A stretch of 64,000 nt of DNA from Stenotrophomonas maltophilia (lineage in GTDB: Bacteria; Pseudomonadota; Gammaproteobacteria; Xanthomonadales; Xanthomonadaceae). A model generated the notes under the pieces. It worked only from the letters and a program-made list of their open reading frames with translations, did no database searches and was not told the DNA's origin. Below, piece after piece: positions 1 through 9,296 of this stretch (positions are counted from its first letter, which is position 1; the number at the start of each line of letters is the position of its first letter). The position numbers and the translations under genes are program-made. Where the stretch lies: NCBI GenBank assembly GCA_900113425.1, contig FOZF01000002.1:293216-357215 (forward strand), written 5' to 3'.

Positions 1-998
1 GACATCGGCGGCGAACCGGTCTCGGCCATGCCATAGGCCTTGACGCCATGGCGCGAGGTCACGTCCTGGCCCTGGAAGGCGAGGAACTGGCCGCCCACCG
101 GGAAGCCGGCGTAGTCCTTCGACTCGGGAATGCCTGACATCTGCAGCAGCTTCAGCGCGGCGCCGCCGGCACCGATGAACACGAAGCGGGCGTGGGTGGT
201 GCTCTCGGTGCCGGCCTTGAGGTCCTTCACCGTGACGTTCCAGCTCTTGTCCGCGTTCTGCCGCAGTGCCGAGACTTCGTGGTTCAGGTGCAGGCTGAAG
301 TTCGGACTGCGCTGCAGGCCGGCGGTCAACTGGCGGGTGATCACGCCGAAGTTGACGTCGGTACCCAGCGGCATCCAGGTCGCAGCGACCTTCTGCTTCG
401 GATCGCGGCCTTCCATCATCAGCGGGGCCCACTGCCGGATCTGTGCCGGGTCTTCGGAGTACTGCATGCCGTAGAACAGCGGGTTCTTCACCAGCGCCTG
501 CTGGCGCTTGTGCAGGTAGGCGATGTTGTCATCGCCCCAGACGAAGCTCATATGCGGCGTGGGGTTGATGAAGTCGCTGGGCTCGCTGAGCCGGCCTTCC
601 TTCACCTGGTGCGACCAGAACTGGCGCGAGACCTCGAACGATTCGGCGATGCCGACCGCACGCTTGGTCTCGATGCTGCCGTCGGGCAGTTCCGGGGTGT
701 AGTTCAGCTCGGCGAATGCCGAGTGGCCGGTGCCGGCGTTGTTCCAGCCGTCGGAGCTTTCGCCGGCGACGCCGTCGAGGCGTTCATAGACCTGGATGTT
801 CCAGTCCGGCTGCAGTTCCTGCAGGTAGGTGGCCAGGGTGATGCTCATGATGCCGGCGCCGACCAGCACAACGTCGACAGGCTTGTCGTTGCTGGCGGCG
901 GGTACGGAGCGCTGGGTGAGCGGCCAGTACAGGAACACGGCGGCAGCCAGCAGGAACAGCACGAGCAGGGCGAGCAGGGCCTTGCCAAATTTCTTCAT
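1..998 (-). CDS. mqo: Malate:quinone oxidoreductase, N-terminal part
   Basis: This FAD enzyme oxidises malate to oxaloacetate at the membrane and passes electrons to quinone. The window holds the first 332 residues; the C-terminal part lies beyond the left edge. Reading from the ATG at 998 there is a hydrophobic N-terminal segment (about residues 5-25), then a dinucleotide-binding stretch [12 protein letters not shown], an [15 protein letters not shown] block typical of Mqo, and an ending GSPPMS that matches the family. The N-terminal anchor suggests the protein is held at or passed through the membrane, as in other Mqo proteins with signal-like N-termini. Family assignment is firm. Confidence 0.93.
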   Translation of the reverse strand, partial: MKKFGKALLALLVLFLLAAAVFLYWPLTQRSVPAASNDKPVDVVLVGAGIMSITLATYLQELQPDWNIQVYERLDGVAGESSDGWNNAGTGHSAFAELNYTPELPDGSIETKRAVGIAESFEVSRQFWSHQVKEGRLSEPSDFINPTPHMSFVWGDDNIAYLHKRQQALVKNPLFYGMQYSEDPAQIRQWAPLMMEGRDPKQKVAATWMPLGTDVNFGVITRQLTAGLQRSPNFSLHLNHEVSALRQNADKSWNVTVKDLKAGTESTTHARFVFIGAGGAALKLLQMSGIPESKDYAGFPVGGQFLAFQGQDVTSRHGVKAYGMAETGSPPM

Positions 999-1212
999 GG
1001 GGGCGGGATCGTTGGCGGAGGGGAGGAGATCAGGATGCGCGCTGGGCAGGGGAAGGGCGTGAAGAAACAACGCCTTGCAGCATCCTTGCAGAGGATTCTA
1101 CCCGGAATGGGTCCGTTTTTTGTGCAATGCATCATCCTGCCGGCGGTCGCTCCGGGGTAGACTTGTCGGCTGATTCCAGAACGACCACCGGCCACGGAGG
1201 GGCCGCGCAACG

Positions 1213-2328
1213 ATGTCACGGATGCTGATCGTGGTGGGTGACGCCCTGCAGACGGGCGGTTCGGTCCTTACAGGTTCCCCGCATACCGATATCGAAGGAC
1301 GCGCCGTAGCGCGTGTCGGCGACCGGGTGATCTGTGCACGCCACGGTCCGGGTTCGATCGTTTCCGGCGATGCCACCCTGGTCATCGATGGCCAGCCGGT
1401 CGCCCGCGACGGCGACAAGGCCAGCTGCGGCTGCGCGCTGGTATCGGGCAAGCAGCAGCGCGCCCACGTGGTGGCCGGCGGTGGAGGGCGCGCAGGTGCA
1501 GGCGCCGGAGTGGCGGCGATCGCAGGGATCGTCGCGCCGTTGTTGAAGACGGCCATGCAGACACCCCCATTCGCAGCGCCCGGCACCGCCGTGCGCGACG
1601 AGGACGCGCCGCAGTGCTGGGTGGCGGACCATGATGCGCAGATCGACCGTGACGTGGACGGGCGCTACTACGAGGCCTATGACGTCAACGGCGACAAGCA
1701 TGACTATCCTTTCCAGGTCAGCTACCGCATCGAGATTCCGCTGCAGGCCCAGGGCGAGGTGGTGGTGTCGATCAAGGTGCAGGTGATGCCCAAGCCCGGC
1801 GTCACCGCTGCCGAGGTGGCGGCGGTCAAGGCGCGCATGGAGCGCGGCATCGATCAGTTCTGGAACGGCCGGTTCACGCTGGATGTCCATGATCCCGCGT
1901 GCGGCACCCGCAGCTTCCCGATCCGCTACGAAGTGCGGTGGGTGCAGGGTGGCAGTGACTACCGCCTGATCGTCCATCGCACCTATGACCGGGAGCAGGT
2001 GGAATTCCCGGATATCGATGTCTCCGTGTCGACCACGGCCTGGACCTTCGCCCACGAGTTCGCCCACACCCTGGGCGTGCCGGACGAGTACTCGTACAAC
2101 GACCCGGACGAAGAGACCGTGCGTTACGTCCAGCCCGATGGCACTCTGGATCCGGAGGTGCTGGTCGCCGTTCCGGATTCCCGTGAGCTGACCGATCCGG
2201 CGGCGACCATCATGAATTCCGTGGACTGCGCGGTGACCCGGCCGCGTCATGCCTGGAACATCGCGCGGGAAGTACGTGAACTGCTGAGCCGGGAGATCGG
2301 CCGGGAGATAACATGCACCGTCAAGTGA
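1213..2328 (+). CDS. PAAR-domain putative zinc metalloprotease, candidate type VI secretion effector
   Basis: The 371-residue protein has an N-terminal PAAR-like domain (about 1-85), a Gly/Ala-rich hydrophobic linker (89-115) and a C-terminal catalytic domain. The latter carries HEFAHTLGVPDE at 281-292, the HExxHxxGxxD pattern of met-zincins (His281, His285, Asp291 as predicted zinc ligands, Glu282 as base), and a possible Met-turn TIMNS at 332-336. PAAR proteins cap the VgrG spike of type VI secretion systems and can carry toxin domains. No VgrG or other secretion gene is seen here, so this would be an orphan effector. The next gene overlaps it by 16 nt and encodes a small exported protein, as expected of an immunity partner. 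The effector role is inference. Confidence 0.8.
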   Translation: MSRMLIVVGDALQTGGSVLTGSPHTDIEGRAVARVGDRVICARHGPGSIVSGDATLVIDGQPVARDGDKASCGCALVSGKQQRAHVVAGGGGRAGAGAGVAAIAGIVAPLLKTAMQTPPFAAPGTAVRDEDAPQCWVADHDAQIDRDVDGRYYEAYDVNGDKHDYPFQVSYRIEIPLQAQGEVVVSIKVQVMPKPGVTAAEVAAVKARMERGIDQFWNGRFTLDVHDPACGTRSFPIRYEVRWVQGGSDYRLIVHRTYDREQVEFPDIDVSVSTTAWTFAHEFAHTLGVPDEYSYNDPDEETVRYVQPDGTLDPEVLVAVPDSRELTDPAATIMNSVDCAVTRPRHAWNIAREVRELLSREIGREITCTVK

Positions 2329-2801
2329 TTTCGTTGATTGCCACTTTTGCCGCTGCCGCAGCGCTGCCGGCCCACAGCAAGGAGCTTCCTCCCATGATCG
2401 AACTTCATGCGCGCTGCGTGGACGATGCCCAGTGCCGTTTCCGTGGCGACACCCTCAACGTCGAACTGGAGCTGCGCAACAGCGGCAGCGAGCCCGTGTC
2501 GCTGCCGCTGGAGTACATCCGCAGCCGTGGCCCGTCGGTCAGGGTGAAGGACAACCATTCCGAGAAGACCACGGCGTTGCGCAGCGGTATGGCCGCGGCC
2601 GCGCTGCGGCAGCAGATGCAGGAGCTGCGCGCGGGCCAGTCCCTGCGCATCGGTTTCCCGATCAAGCCGCAGGAGCTGACACGTTTCGCCCTGCGCCCGA
2701 TGGATGTGACCCTGCAGTTCTCGATCAATCTGACCCCGGGTTCCACCGGCGCCGAGGCGCAGGTGGTCCAGGCGCAGCTGCGCGTGGTCGACGCCGACTG
2801 A
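2313..2801 (+). CDS. Small exported protein, candidate immunity/inhibitor of the PAAR metalloprotease
   Basis: I do not recognise a named family. The 162-residue product starts with a signal peptide (MHRQVISLIATFAAAAALPAHS) and the remainder reads as a beta-sandwich: alternating strands such as LNVELELRNSG and VTLQFSINL, with two Cys (about 35 and 40) near the start of the mature part. The ORF overlaps the end of the PAAR-metalloprotease gene by 16 nt, so the two are co-transcribed and probably translationally coupled. A periplasmic location directly downstream of a predicted secreted protease suggests an immunity protein that blocks the active site. This role rests on context only. Confidence 0.7.
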   Translation: MHRQVISLIATFAAAAALPAHSKELPPMIELHARCVDDAQCRFRGDTLNVELELRNSGSEPVSLPLEYIRSRGPSVRVKDNHSEKTTALRSGMAAAALRQQMQELRAGQSLRIGFPIKPQELTRFALRPMDVTLQFSINLTPGSTGAEAQVVQAQLRVVDAD

Positions 2802-2926
2802 CCGCAGCGGCCAGCACTCCGCTTCGGGTCAACACCGTTCGGGACTCCGGTCGCCGGCCATGCGACCGCTGGATGCACCCGGGGCAATGCCCTCGTTCCA
2901 GCTGTCGATGGGCATTCCCGCGACCT

Positions 2927-3511
2927 TCAATCGCTGCCGATCGTGAAATATTCGGCGGTGAAATAGCCGAGCTGGTAGAGCAGGGTGACAGCGGCCAGTC
3001 GCAGCTGTGCGCGGGCGGAGCGCAGCTTCCAGCCCAGCAGGACCACCAGCAGCATCAGCAGGGTGTGGACCGGATACGCCGCGCCCAGCAGATGCCACCG
3101 GCTTGTGCCCTTGATCGCGGTGTCCACCAGGTCCAGCAGCGTCAACGCGCCGATCACGCCGAATATCCAGCGCCGGCGTTGCATCAGGTAATTGCCGTAG
3201 CTGCCGTAGTCACGCAGGTCATCCGGGAACAACAGGGCACAGAGCAGGAACCAGGCTGCGCTGTAGCAGATCACGAACAGATAGGTTTCGAACGTCCAGC
3301 GATGGACTTCGATCAGGCGGAACTCCCACCACCAGAAGGTGACCAGCGACACCAGCGTCCATGCCACCCAGCACAGATGGAGTGCCGAGCAGCCGCGTCG
3401 CTGCGGATGCTCGATGATCTGCGCAAGCCCCTTCAGCAGGGTAGTGATCGACAGGCCCAGGATGATGCCCATCACTACGCGGATATGCAGGAACAGCGGA
3501 TCGGTCTGCAT
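2927..3511 (-). CDS. Integral membrane protein of unknown function
   Basis: The 194-residue protein has about five hydrophobic segments (near residues 10-28, 45-63, 74-94, 114-133 and 146-165) separated by short charged loops. Features include an HPQRRGC loop and a WWWEFRLIEVHRW segment. I recognise no catalytic motif or named family. It lies convergent to the exported protein upstream and co-directional with the LysR regulator, from which it is separated by 67 nt. The ATG at 3511 gives the first transmembrane segment near the N-terminus. Confidence 0.75.
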   Translation of the reverse strand: MQTDPLFLHIRVVMGIILGLSITTLLKGLAQIIEHPQRRGCSALHLCWVAWTLVSLVTFWWWEFRLIEVHRWTFETYLFVICYSAAWFLLCALLFPDDLRDYGSYGNYLMQRRRWIFGVIGALTLLDLVDTAIKGTSRWHLLGAAYPVHTLLMLLVVLLGWKLRSARAQLRLAAVTLLYQLGYFTAEYFTIGSD

Positions 3512-3578
3512 CGGCCCGTCCTGTCATCGGTTTCCGCACAGTAGAGGCATGCCCGCTGTGGAGGGGATGCATACGGTG

Positions 3579-4484
3579 TCAGCGCCTGCGCCGCACCAGC
3601 GTCGAGGATGCCTCCAGCACCGCGCGGGTCAGCAGGGCCATGGTCTGCACGTCGCCCTTCCAGTGCTGCCAGTACAGCGGGACGTCCTCCCACGCGCGCT
3701 GTCGCACGTAGACCAGGCGGCCGGCATCCAGGTGCCGCTTGACCAGCGGCAGGGGGTTCATGGTCCAGCCCATGCCGCCCAGGTTGGCCTGCACGAAGGC
3801 ACGGGTGGAGGGAATCCACCAGGTCGGCGCGGTACTGGGCAGGTCGTCGCCAGCCATGCGCCGGGCAAAGCGCGACTGCATTTCGTCCTTGCGGTTGAAC
3901 ACCAGTACCGGTGCCTGCGCCAGCGCCTGCGCGGTCACGCCCTTGGCGAAGTGCCGTTCGCGGAACTCCGGCGTGCAGGTGGCCGCGTAACGGATGCTGC
4001 CGAGCGCATGGATCTGGCAGCCCTGCACGGGCTCGTCCAGGGTGGTCACCGCGCCGAGCACCGTGCCTTGCCGCAGCAGCTCCACGGTGTGGTCCTGGTC
4101 TTCCACGCGCAGGTCCAGCGTGGTGCCGGTACCGAGTGCGAACTGCTGCGCCGCCTGCGGGAACCAGGTTTCCAGGCTGTCGTGGTTCACCGCCACCGGG
4201 ATGCTCGCCTGGGGCAGATCCTCATCGGCCAGGCCCATCCGGTGCAGGGCGTCATGCTCGAGCAGGGCGGTCTGCTCGGCCAGCTGCACCAGCACCTGGC
4301 CTTCGGCGGTGGCAGTGGCGGGGGCGCCACGCTTCACCAGAAGGCGGCCGACACGATCCTCCAGCGCCTTGACCCGCTGCGAGATGGCGGAGGGGGTGAC
4401 ATTCAGCGACTGCGCCGCGCGATCAAAGCTGCCTTCGCGGATCACGGCGGCGAGCGCGCGCAGCTGGGCATGGTCGATGCGCAT
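3579..4484 (-). CDS. argP: LysR-type regulator, ArgP/LysG family
   Basis: A 301-residue LysR-family transcription factor with an N-terminal winged helix (residues 1-60, AAQSLNVTPSAISQRVKALE) and a two-lobe effector domain. The sequence resembles ArgP (IciA)/LysG, which sense lysine or arginine and activate the exporters ArgO/LysE. A LysE-type exporter gene is transcribed divergently from the adjacent intergenic region, which supports that role. An ATTA-N8-TAAT dyad at 4488-4503, just upstream of the start codon, could be an autoregulatory site. The choice between lysine and arginine as ligand cannot be made from sequence. Confidence 0.88.
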   Translation of the reverse strand: MRIDHAQLRALAAVIREGSFDRAAQSLNVTPSAISQRVKALEDRVGRLLVKRGAPATATAEGQVLVQLAEQTALLEHDALHRMGLADEDLPQASIPVAVNHDSLETWFPQAAQQFALGTGTTLDLRVEDQDHTVELLRQGTVLGAVTTLDEPVQGCQIHALGSIRYAATCTPEFRERHFAKGVTAQALAQAPVLVFNRKDEMQSRFARRMAGDDLPSTAPTWWIPSTRAFVQANLGGMGWTMNPLPLVKRHLDAGRLVYVRQRAWEDVPLYWQHWKGDVQTMALLTRAVLEASSTLVRRRR

Positions 4485-4621
4485 GGTATTAAGTTCCGCT
4501 AATGTTGGTTTAGGAAGTTTAGCTCGTCTTTTCTATGTTGCGGCGCGACAATGGCGCCCGTACCCGGTGCTGTCCGCCTTCGCGAGGCACCGTCCCCCAG
4601 CAAGACAAGGCAGTGAATCCC
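4485..4621. promoter_or_regulatory. Divergent argP/lysE control region
   Basis: This is the 137-nt gap between the LysR regulator and the exporter. Its first 50 bases are notably AT-rich for this genome and contain the dyad ATTA-N8-TAAT (4488-4503) and a second TTTA-containing stretch near 4510-4521. LysR-family proteins usually bind T-N11-A-like dyads in such divergent gaps. No clear -35/-10 pair could be fixed. Confidence 0.4.
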
Positions 4622-5257
4622 ATGTTTTCGGTCATCTCCGCCGGCACCGGCCTCGGTGCCTGGTTCTCTGGTGCAGCTACCGGCATCGGCCTGTTCGCCG
4701 TGGTCGGTGCCCAGAGCGCCTTCATCCTGCGCCAGGGCATCCTGCGCAAGCACATCGTGCCGGTGGTCGCCACCTGCGCGGCCATCGATGCGTTCTTCAT
4801 CTTCGCCAGCGTGGCCGGCCTGCGCACGTTGACCTCGGCGCTGCCGTGGCTGACCTCGGCCGTGCTGTGGACCGGCGTGGCTTTCCTGGCCTGGTACGCG
4901 ATGAAGTCGGCGCGCCGCGCCATTGCCGGTGGCGGTGGCATGGGTGAGGCCGACAGCGACGACGGCAGCCGCCGCGCGGTGCTGATGGCGGCGGTCGGCT
5001 TTTCGCTGATCAACCCGCACTTCTGGCTGGACATGATGGTCATCGGCTCCATTGCCGAGAACTTCGGCCACGCACGCATGGCCTTCGCGGCCGGCGTGGT
5101 CACCGCAAGCTGCCTGTGGCTGACCGCGCAGGGTCTCGGTGCGCGCCTGCTGGCGCCGCTGTTCACCAAGCCCAGCACCTGGCGTGTGCTTGACGGCACC
5201 ATCGCGGTGATCCTCAGCATCCTGGCCCTCACCCTGGCGGTGCGCGGGGTCCACTGA
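4622..5257 (+). CDS. lysE: LysE/ArgO-family amino-acid exporter
   Basis: A 211-residue inner-membrane exporter with about six hydrophobic segments. The N-terminal region has the family's VVGAQSAFILRQGI motif, and a later segment reads FSLINPHFWLDMMVIG, matching the NPH-D motif of LysE/ArgO proteins. The ATG at 4622 is chosen over an upstream in-frame start at 4535 because the first membrane segment then sits where the family has it and the extra residues are basic and non-conserved. It probably exports lysine and/or arginine and is likely activated by the divergent ArgP-type regulator. A strong hairpin follows at 5311-5343. Confidence 0.88.
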   Translation: MFSVISAGTGLGAWFSGAATGIGLFAVVGAQSAFILRQGILRKHIVPVVATCAAIDAFFIFASVAGLRTLTSALPWLTSAVLWTGVAFLAWYAMKSARRAIAGGGGMGEADSDDGSRRAVLMAAVGFSLINPHFWLDMMVIGSIAENFGHARMAFAAGVVTASCLWLTAQGLGARLLAPLFTKPSTWRVLDGTIAVILSILALTLAVRGVH

Positions 5258-5310
5258 CCGGCGCACGCCCCCCGAACCCACGTCCTGACTCTCTCTCCAA
5301 GGCAGTGGCA

Positions 5311-5343
5311 ACGACGGCACCGGCAGCGGTGCCGTCGTCTTTT
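5311..5343 (+). terminator. Intrinsic terminator after lysE
   Basis: A perfect 12-bp GC-rich stem (5311-5322 with 5327-5338) with a 4-nt loop is followed by CTTTT, located about 50 nt after the lysE stop codon. Confidence 0.75.
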
Positions 5344-5419
5344 CCGGCTCTGGCATGACAGACGGCGCCTGCCTAGAATCCGTGTACAGGACAAGGTGTC
5401 CATCGGAGCAGGGGGAAGG

Positions 5420-7408
5420 ATGCGCAGGACGATGTTGACGGCCGCACTGGTCGTCGTGGGTAGCGTTGCCGCGGGCAGCGCATGGGCGGTGGACCTGACG
5501 CAGTTCCTGCGCCAGGAGACCTTCACCGACATCAAGATATCGCCGGGGGGCGAGTATGTCGCTGCCACCGTGCCGATGGAGGACAGCACCGCGATCGCGG
5601 TGATGCGGCTGGCCGACAAGCAGCTCGTGGGCAGCTTCCGCCCGCCGCAGAAGAATCACGCCTACGAATTCGACTGGGTCAGCAACGAACGGCTGCTGAT
5701 CGGCCTGGCCGAGAAGTGGGGCGCGCTGGATAAGCCCAACCCCACCGGCGAGCTCTACGCCATCGATGCCAACGGCAATCGCGGCGAGCTGCTGGTCGGT
5801 TACCGCGTCGAAAGCAAGGGCCCGGGTACCCGCATCCAGCCGAAGAAGGTCGAGGCGGTCGCGGCGTTCCTGGCCGATGATCTGCCCGGCGACGAACGCA
5901 ACGTGCTGGTGACGGTATGGCCGTTCGCGGAGGATCCGTTCACCCGCGTCGAACGCATGGACGTGGCCAGCGGCAGGCGCGTTCGCATGGCCTCCTCCCC
6001 GGTGCGGCGCGGTGAGTTCACCACCGACGGCCAGGGCGAAGTCCGGTTCGTCCACGGGTCCGGCAGCGACAATGTCAACAAGCTGTACTACCGCGAGCGA
6101 TCGGGTGACAGCTGGAAGATGATCAACGATGAGGCAGTGAGCAAGCGCATCGAGACCGCGATCGGCTTCTCCGCGGATGGCAGCCTGGCGTACCTGCAGG
6201 CCGAGCAGACGCAGGGGCCGGATGCCATCGTCAGCTGGAATCCGCAGACCGGTGAGCGCGCTGTCGTGCTGCGCGACGAGGTGGTCAATCCGTACCGCAT
6301 CATCCACCGGCCCGGCACCCATGTGCCGGTGGGCGCCCTGTACATGGGCGACACACCGCGGACCCGGTTCTTCGATGAGAAGTCGCCGGAGGCGCGCCTG
6401 TACCGCAGCCTGGAGGCGGCCTTCGGGGGGCCGGTCTACATCACCTCCAGTACCCGGGATGGCCGCGTGGTGCTGGTGGAGACCTGGTCAGGCACCAATC
6501 CCGGCGACTTCTATGTGTACGACACGGAGGCCCGCAAGGCTGAGCACCTGATCAGCCGCAGCGACTGGATCGACATCGATCGCAGTGCAACGGTGCGTCC
6601 GGTGGCACTCAAGGCGCGCGACGGACTGCCGCTGCACGGCTTCCTCACCGTGCCCTCCGGCAGCGACGGACGCAACCTGCCGATGGTGGTGATGCCGCAC
6701 GGTGGGCCGTTCCACGTGTTCGACAATGGCCAGTACGACCGCCAGACGCAGATATTGGCCGCCGCCGGCTACGCCGTGCTGCAGGTCAACTTCCGTGGCT
6801 CGGGGAACTATGGCCGTGCGCATGCCCAGGCCGGTGCCCAGCAATGGGGTGCCGCGATGCAGGATGACGTCACCGACGCCACCCGCTGGGCGATCGCGCA
6901 GGGGATCGCCGATGCCAGACGCATCTGCATCTACGGTGCCAGTTACGGGGCCTACGCCGCGATGATGGGCGCTGCCCGCGAACAGGGGCTGTACCAGTGC
7001 GCGGCCGGCTATGTCGGCGTGTACGACCTGCCGCTGATGTTCGCCCGCGGCGATGTGCAGGAGCGCGATTCGGGCGTGACCTTCCTGCGCGAATGGCTGG
7101 GTGATCCGGCCAAGCTGGGCGCGGTTTCGCCGGTGAACCTGGCCACGCAGATCAAGGTGCCGGTGTTCCTCGCGGCCGGTGGCGAAGACAAGCGTGCGCC
7201 GATCCAGCACACCGAGCGCATGGAAGCAGCGCTGAAGCGTGCCGGGACGCCGGTGGAAAGCCTGTACTACAAGACCGAGGGCCACGGCTTCTACACCCTG
7301 GCTCATCGCACCGAGTACTACGACAAGCTGCTCGCATTCCTGTCGCGCAGCCTGGGGGGCAAGACGGCCCAGGCATCGGCGCCGGCAGGGAAGGGCAAGG
7401 CGCCGTAA
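5420..7408 (+). CDS. Exported S9-family prolyl oligopeptidase-like peptidase
   Basis: A 662-residue serine peptidase. An N-terminal signal peptide (through about residue 25, AAGSAWA) is followed by a beta-propeller-like region and a C-terminal alpha/beta-hydrolase domain. The predicted triad is Ser508 in GASYGAYAAM, Asp590 in GGEDKRAP and His622 in TEGHGFY, with the HGGPFHVFD oxyanion region upstream. The ATG at 5420 is preferred over a GTG at 5396 because it follows a purine-rich GGGGGAAGG and begins the signal peptide directly. It probably trims oligopeptides in the periplasm. It faces a POT oligopeptide transporter across a shared hairpin, which fits a peptide-use role. Confidence 0.88.
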   Translation: MRRTMLTAALVVVGSVAAGSAWAVDLTQFLRQETFTDIKISPGGEYVAATVPMEDSTAIAVMRLADKQLVGSFRPPQKNHAYEFDWVSNERLLIGLAEKWGALDKPNPTGELYAIDANGNRGELLVGYRVESKGPGTRIQPKKVEAVAAFLADDLPGDERNVLVTVWPFAEDPFTRVERMDVASGRRVRMASSPVRRGEFTTDGQGEVRFVHGSGSDNVNKLYYRERSGDSWKMINDEAVSKRIETAIGFSADGSLAYLQAEQTQGPDAIVSWNPQTGERAVVLRDEVVNPYRIIHRPGTHVPVGALYMGDTPRTRFFDEKSPEARLYRSLEAAFGGPVYITSSTRDGRVVLVETWSGTNPGDFYVYDTEARKAEHLISRSDWIDIDRSATVRPVALKARDGLPLHGFLTVPSGSDGRNLPMVVMPHGGPFHVFDNGQYDRQTQILAAAGYAVLQVNFRGSGNYGRAHAQAGAQQWGAAMQDDVTDATRWAIAQGIADARRICIYGASYGAYAAMMGAAREQGLYQCAAGYVGVYDLPLMFARGDVQERDSGVTFLREWLGDPAKLGAVSPVNLATQIKVPVFLAAGGEDKRAPIQHTERMEAALKRAGTPVESLYYKTEGHGFYTLAHRTEYYDKLLAFLSRSLGGKTAQASAPAGKGKAP

Positions 7409-7415
7409 ACGCAGA

Positions 7416-7444
7416 GCGGCGGCGGATCCACGATCCGCCGCCGC
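7416..7444. terminator. Bidirectional hairpin between convergent genes
   Basis: A perfect 13-bp GC-rich inverted repeat (7416-7428 and 7432-7444) with a 3-nt loop lies between the S9 peptidase and the POT transporter, which converge on it. There is no U-tract, so termination strength is uncertain. Confidence 0.55.
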
Positions 7445-7453
7445 GCAGTGCAG

Positions 7454-9208
7454 TTACCTGACCCCGTGCATCATCCGCTTCAGCAGCGGCGCGGCGATGA
7501 AGGCCAGCAGGGCGCAGCCCAGGCCGATCCACATCAGCAGCCAGAACAGGTGCGCATACGCACCGGCCGCCGCCGCCATGTCCAGCGTGCCGCCTTCGGG
7601 CACATCGATGGCCGCCAGCTTGCCGAACAGCGCGGCAAGCGTCTCGGAGAAGGCCGTGGCCAGGAACCAGGTGCCCATCATCAGGCTCATCACCCGCGGC
7701 ACGGCCAGCTGCGTCACGGCCGACAGACCTACCGGCGACAGGCACATCTCACCACTGGCCAACAGGAAATAGGCGAGTACCAGCCACCACACGCTGGCCA
7801 TCTCGCCGGTGGCGCCGACCTGCTGTGCGGCCAGTGCGAGCGGGACGAACGAGAGCGCGCCGATCACCAGGCCCCAGGCGGATTTGACCGGCTTGCCCGG
7901 CTCCCAGCCGCGACGGTCCATCCAGGTCCAGAGGGCGGCGAAGGCCGGCGCCAGCAGCACCAGGAACAGCCCGCCCAGATAGGTCAGGGAGCCGGCGGTC
8001 TGCGGAATCACCAGGCAGTCGCGCACCAGCAGGACCAGCATCAGCGCGACGATGGCAATGAAGAACCGGCGTGGCGCGGCCGAACCCGGCCGACGCTCGG
8101 TCAGGCGCGCGCTGACCACGAAGCCCAGCGGCGCAAGCAGCAACGACAGGATCGACCAGGGCAGCGGCGTGCCGTCGGTGATCACCAGCGAAGGAACGAT
8201 GTCCTTGGTCAGCAGGCGATCGGTGAACGTCACCCACGAGCCATAGGACTGCTCGTACAGGGTGAAGAACACCAGCGCCAGGAAAATCAGCACCATCAGC
8301 GCGATCATCTGCTGGCGCTGCACCGGCGTGCACTGGCTGCCGGTGAACCAGGCGAACCAGACCAGCACGCCCCCCAGCACCACCAGCATCAGCATCAGCG
8401 CCAGGCTGATTTCACCGCCCAGAGCGAACGCACCGTTACCGGCGGCCCACATCAGCCACGCCAGTGGCAGCACCGCGAGCACCGCGCACAGGTAGATCAG
8501 CCATTCACGCGGCAGGCCCAGCACCCGCTGTTCCAGCGCGGCCGGCTGTGGCGGCTCGGCATGCCCGTGCAGGTACTTCTGCCCCCACAGGAACATCGCC
8601 AGCCCGGCCAGCATGCCGATGCCCGCTGCGCCGAAGCCATACTTCCAGCCATAGGCCTCGCCGAGGAAGCCGCACACCAGCGACGAGAACAGCGCCCCGA
8701 GGTTGATGCCGGCATAGAACAGCGAGAAGCCCGAGTCCCGGCGCGGATCGTCCTTGGCGTACAGCTTGCCGACGATGGTGGAGATGTTCGGCTTGAGGAA
8801 GCCCACGCCCATGATGATCAGCGCCAGCGACAGATAGGTCACCGCCAGAGCCGAGGTGTCGCGTACCACTTCACCGTTGACCCGGTACGCCGCGTGGCCT
8901 TCGAAGGCCATGCCGAGATGGCCCAGCACCAGCAGGATGCCGCCGAACAGCACTGCACGGCGCATGCCCAGCCATCGATCGGCCAGCATGCCGCCGAACA
9001 CGGGGACGCAGTACACCAGGCCACCGTAGGCGCCAAGCAGGTCCAGTCCGGCCTTGTCGCCGAACAGGTGGTACTTGGTCAGGTACAGCAGCAGCAGCGC
9101 CTTCATGCCATAGAAGGAGAAGCGCTCCCACATTTCGGTGAAGAAGCAGACGTAGACGCCCTTGGGGTGGCCAAGGAAGTCGTCGGAAGCGGGAGCGGCA
9201 ACGGTCAT
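7454..9208 (-). CDS. POT/PTR-family proton-coupled oligopeptide transporter
   Basis: A 584-residue inner-membrane symporter that imports di- and tripeptides with protons. It has about 12-14 hydrophobic segments. The N-terminal EMWERFSFYGMKALLLLYL matches the PTR2 signature (ERFxYYG), and the second signature region GGMLADRWLG follows at about residues 70-80. It resembles DtpT-type transporters. It lies convergent with an exported S9 peptidase and upstream, on the same strand, of a DUF1624 protein; together with the OPT transporter nearby this suggests peptide scavenging. The ATG at 9208 gives the usual short cytoplasmic N-terminus. Confidence 0.92.
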   Translation of the reverse strand: MTVAAPASDDFLGHPKGVYVCFFTEMWERFSFYGMKALLLLYLTKYHLFGDKAGLDLLGAYGGLVYCVPVFGGMLADRWLGMRRAVLFGGILLVLGHLGMAFEGHAAYRVNGEVVRDTSALAVTYLSLALIIMGVGFLKPNISTIVGKLYAKDDPRRDSGFSLFYAGINLGALFSSLVCGFLGEAYGWKYGFGAAGIGMLAGLAMFLWGQKYLHGHAEPPQPAALEQRVLGLPREWLIYLCAVLAVLPLAWLMWAAGNGAFALGGEISLALMLMLVVLGGVLVWFAWFTGSQCTPVQRQQMIALMVLIFLALVFFTLYEQSYGSWVTFTDRLLTKDIVPSLVITDGTPLPWSILSLLLAPLGFVVSARLTERRPGSAAPRRFFIAIVALMLVLLVRDCLVIPQTAGSLTYLGGLFLVLLAPAFAALWTWMDRRGWEPGKPVKSAWGLVIGALSFVPLALAAQQVGATGEMASVWWLVLAYFLLASGEMCLSPVGLSAVTQLAVPRVMSLMMGTWFLATAFSETLAALFGKLAAIDVPEGGTLDMAAAAGAYAHLFWLLMWIGLGCALLAFIAAPLLKRMMHGVR

Positions 9209-9296
9209 CGACGGCGGGCACTGCGGAAAGGGCGCGATTATAGGCCCGCCGCCGCGCCCGTGGCGGGCAACGCCAGGCCGTGCCCGGCGAGCGGGG

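Noticed and set aside
192..1160. Plus-strand open frame opposite mqo
   Set aside because: The minus frame encodes Mqo with a flavin-binding motif and a correct start; the plus frame has shadow composition.
4535..4621. Upstream in-frame start for the LysE-type exporter
   Set aside because: The added residues are basic and unconserved and would run through the divergent control region.
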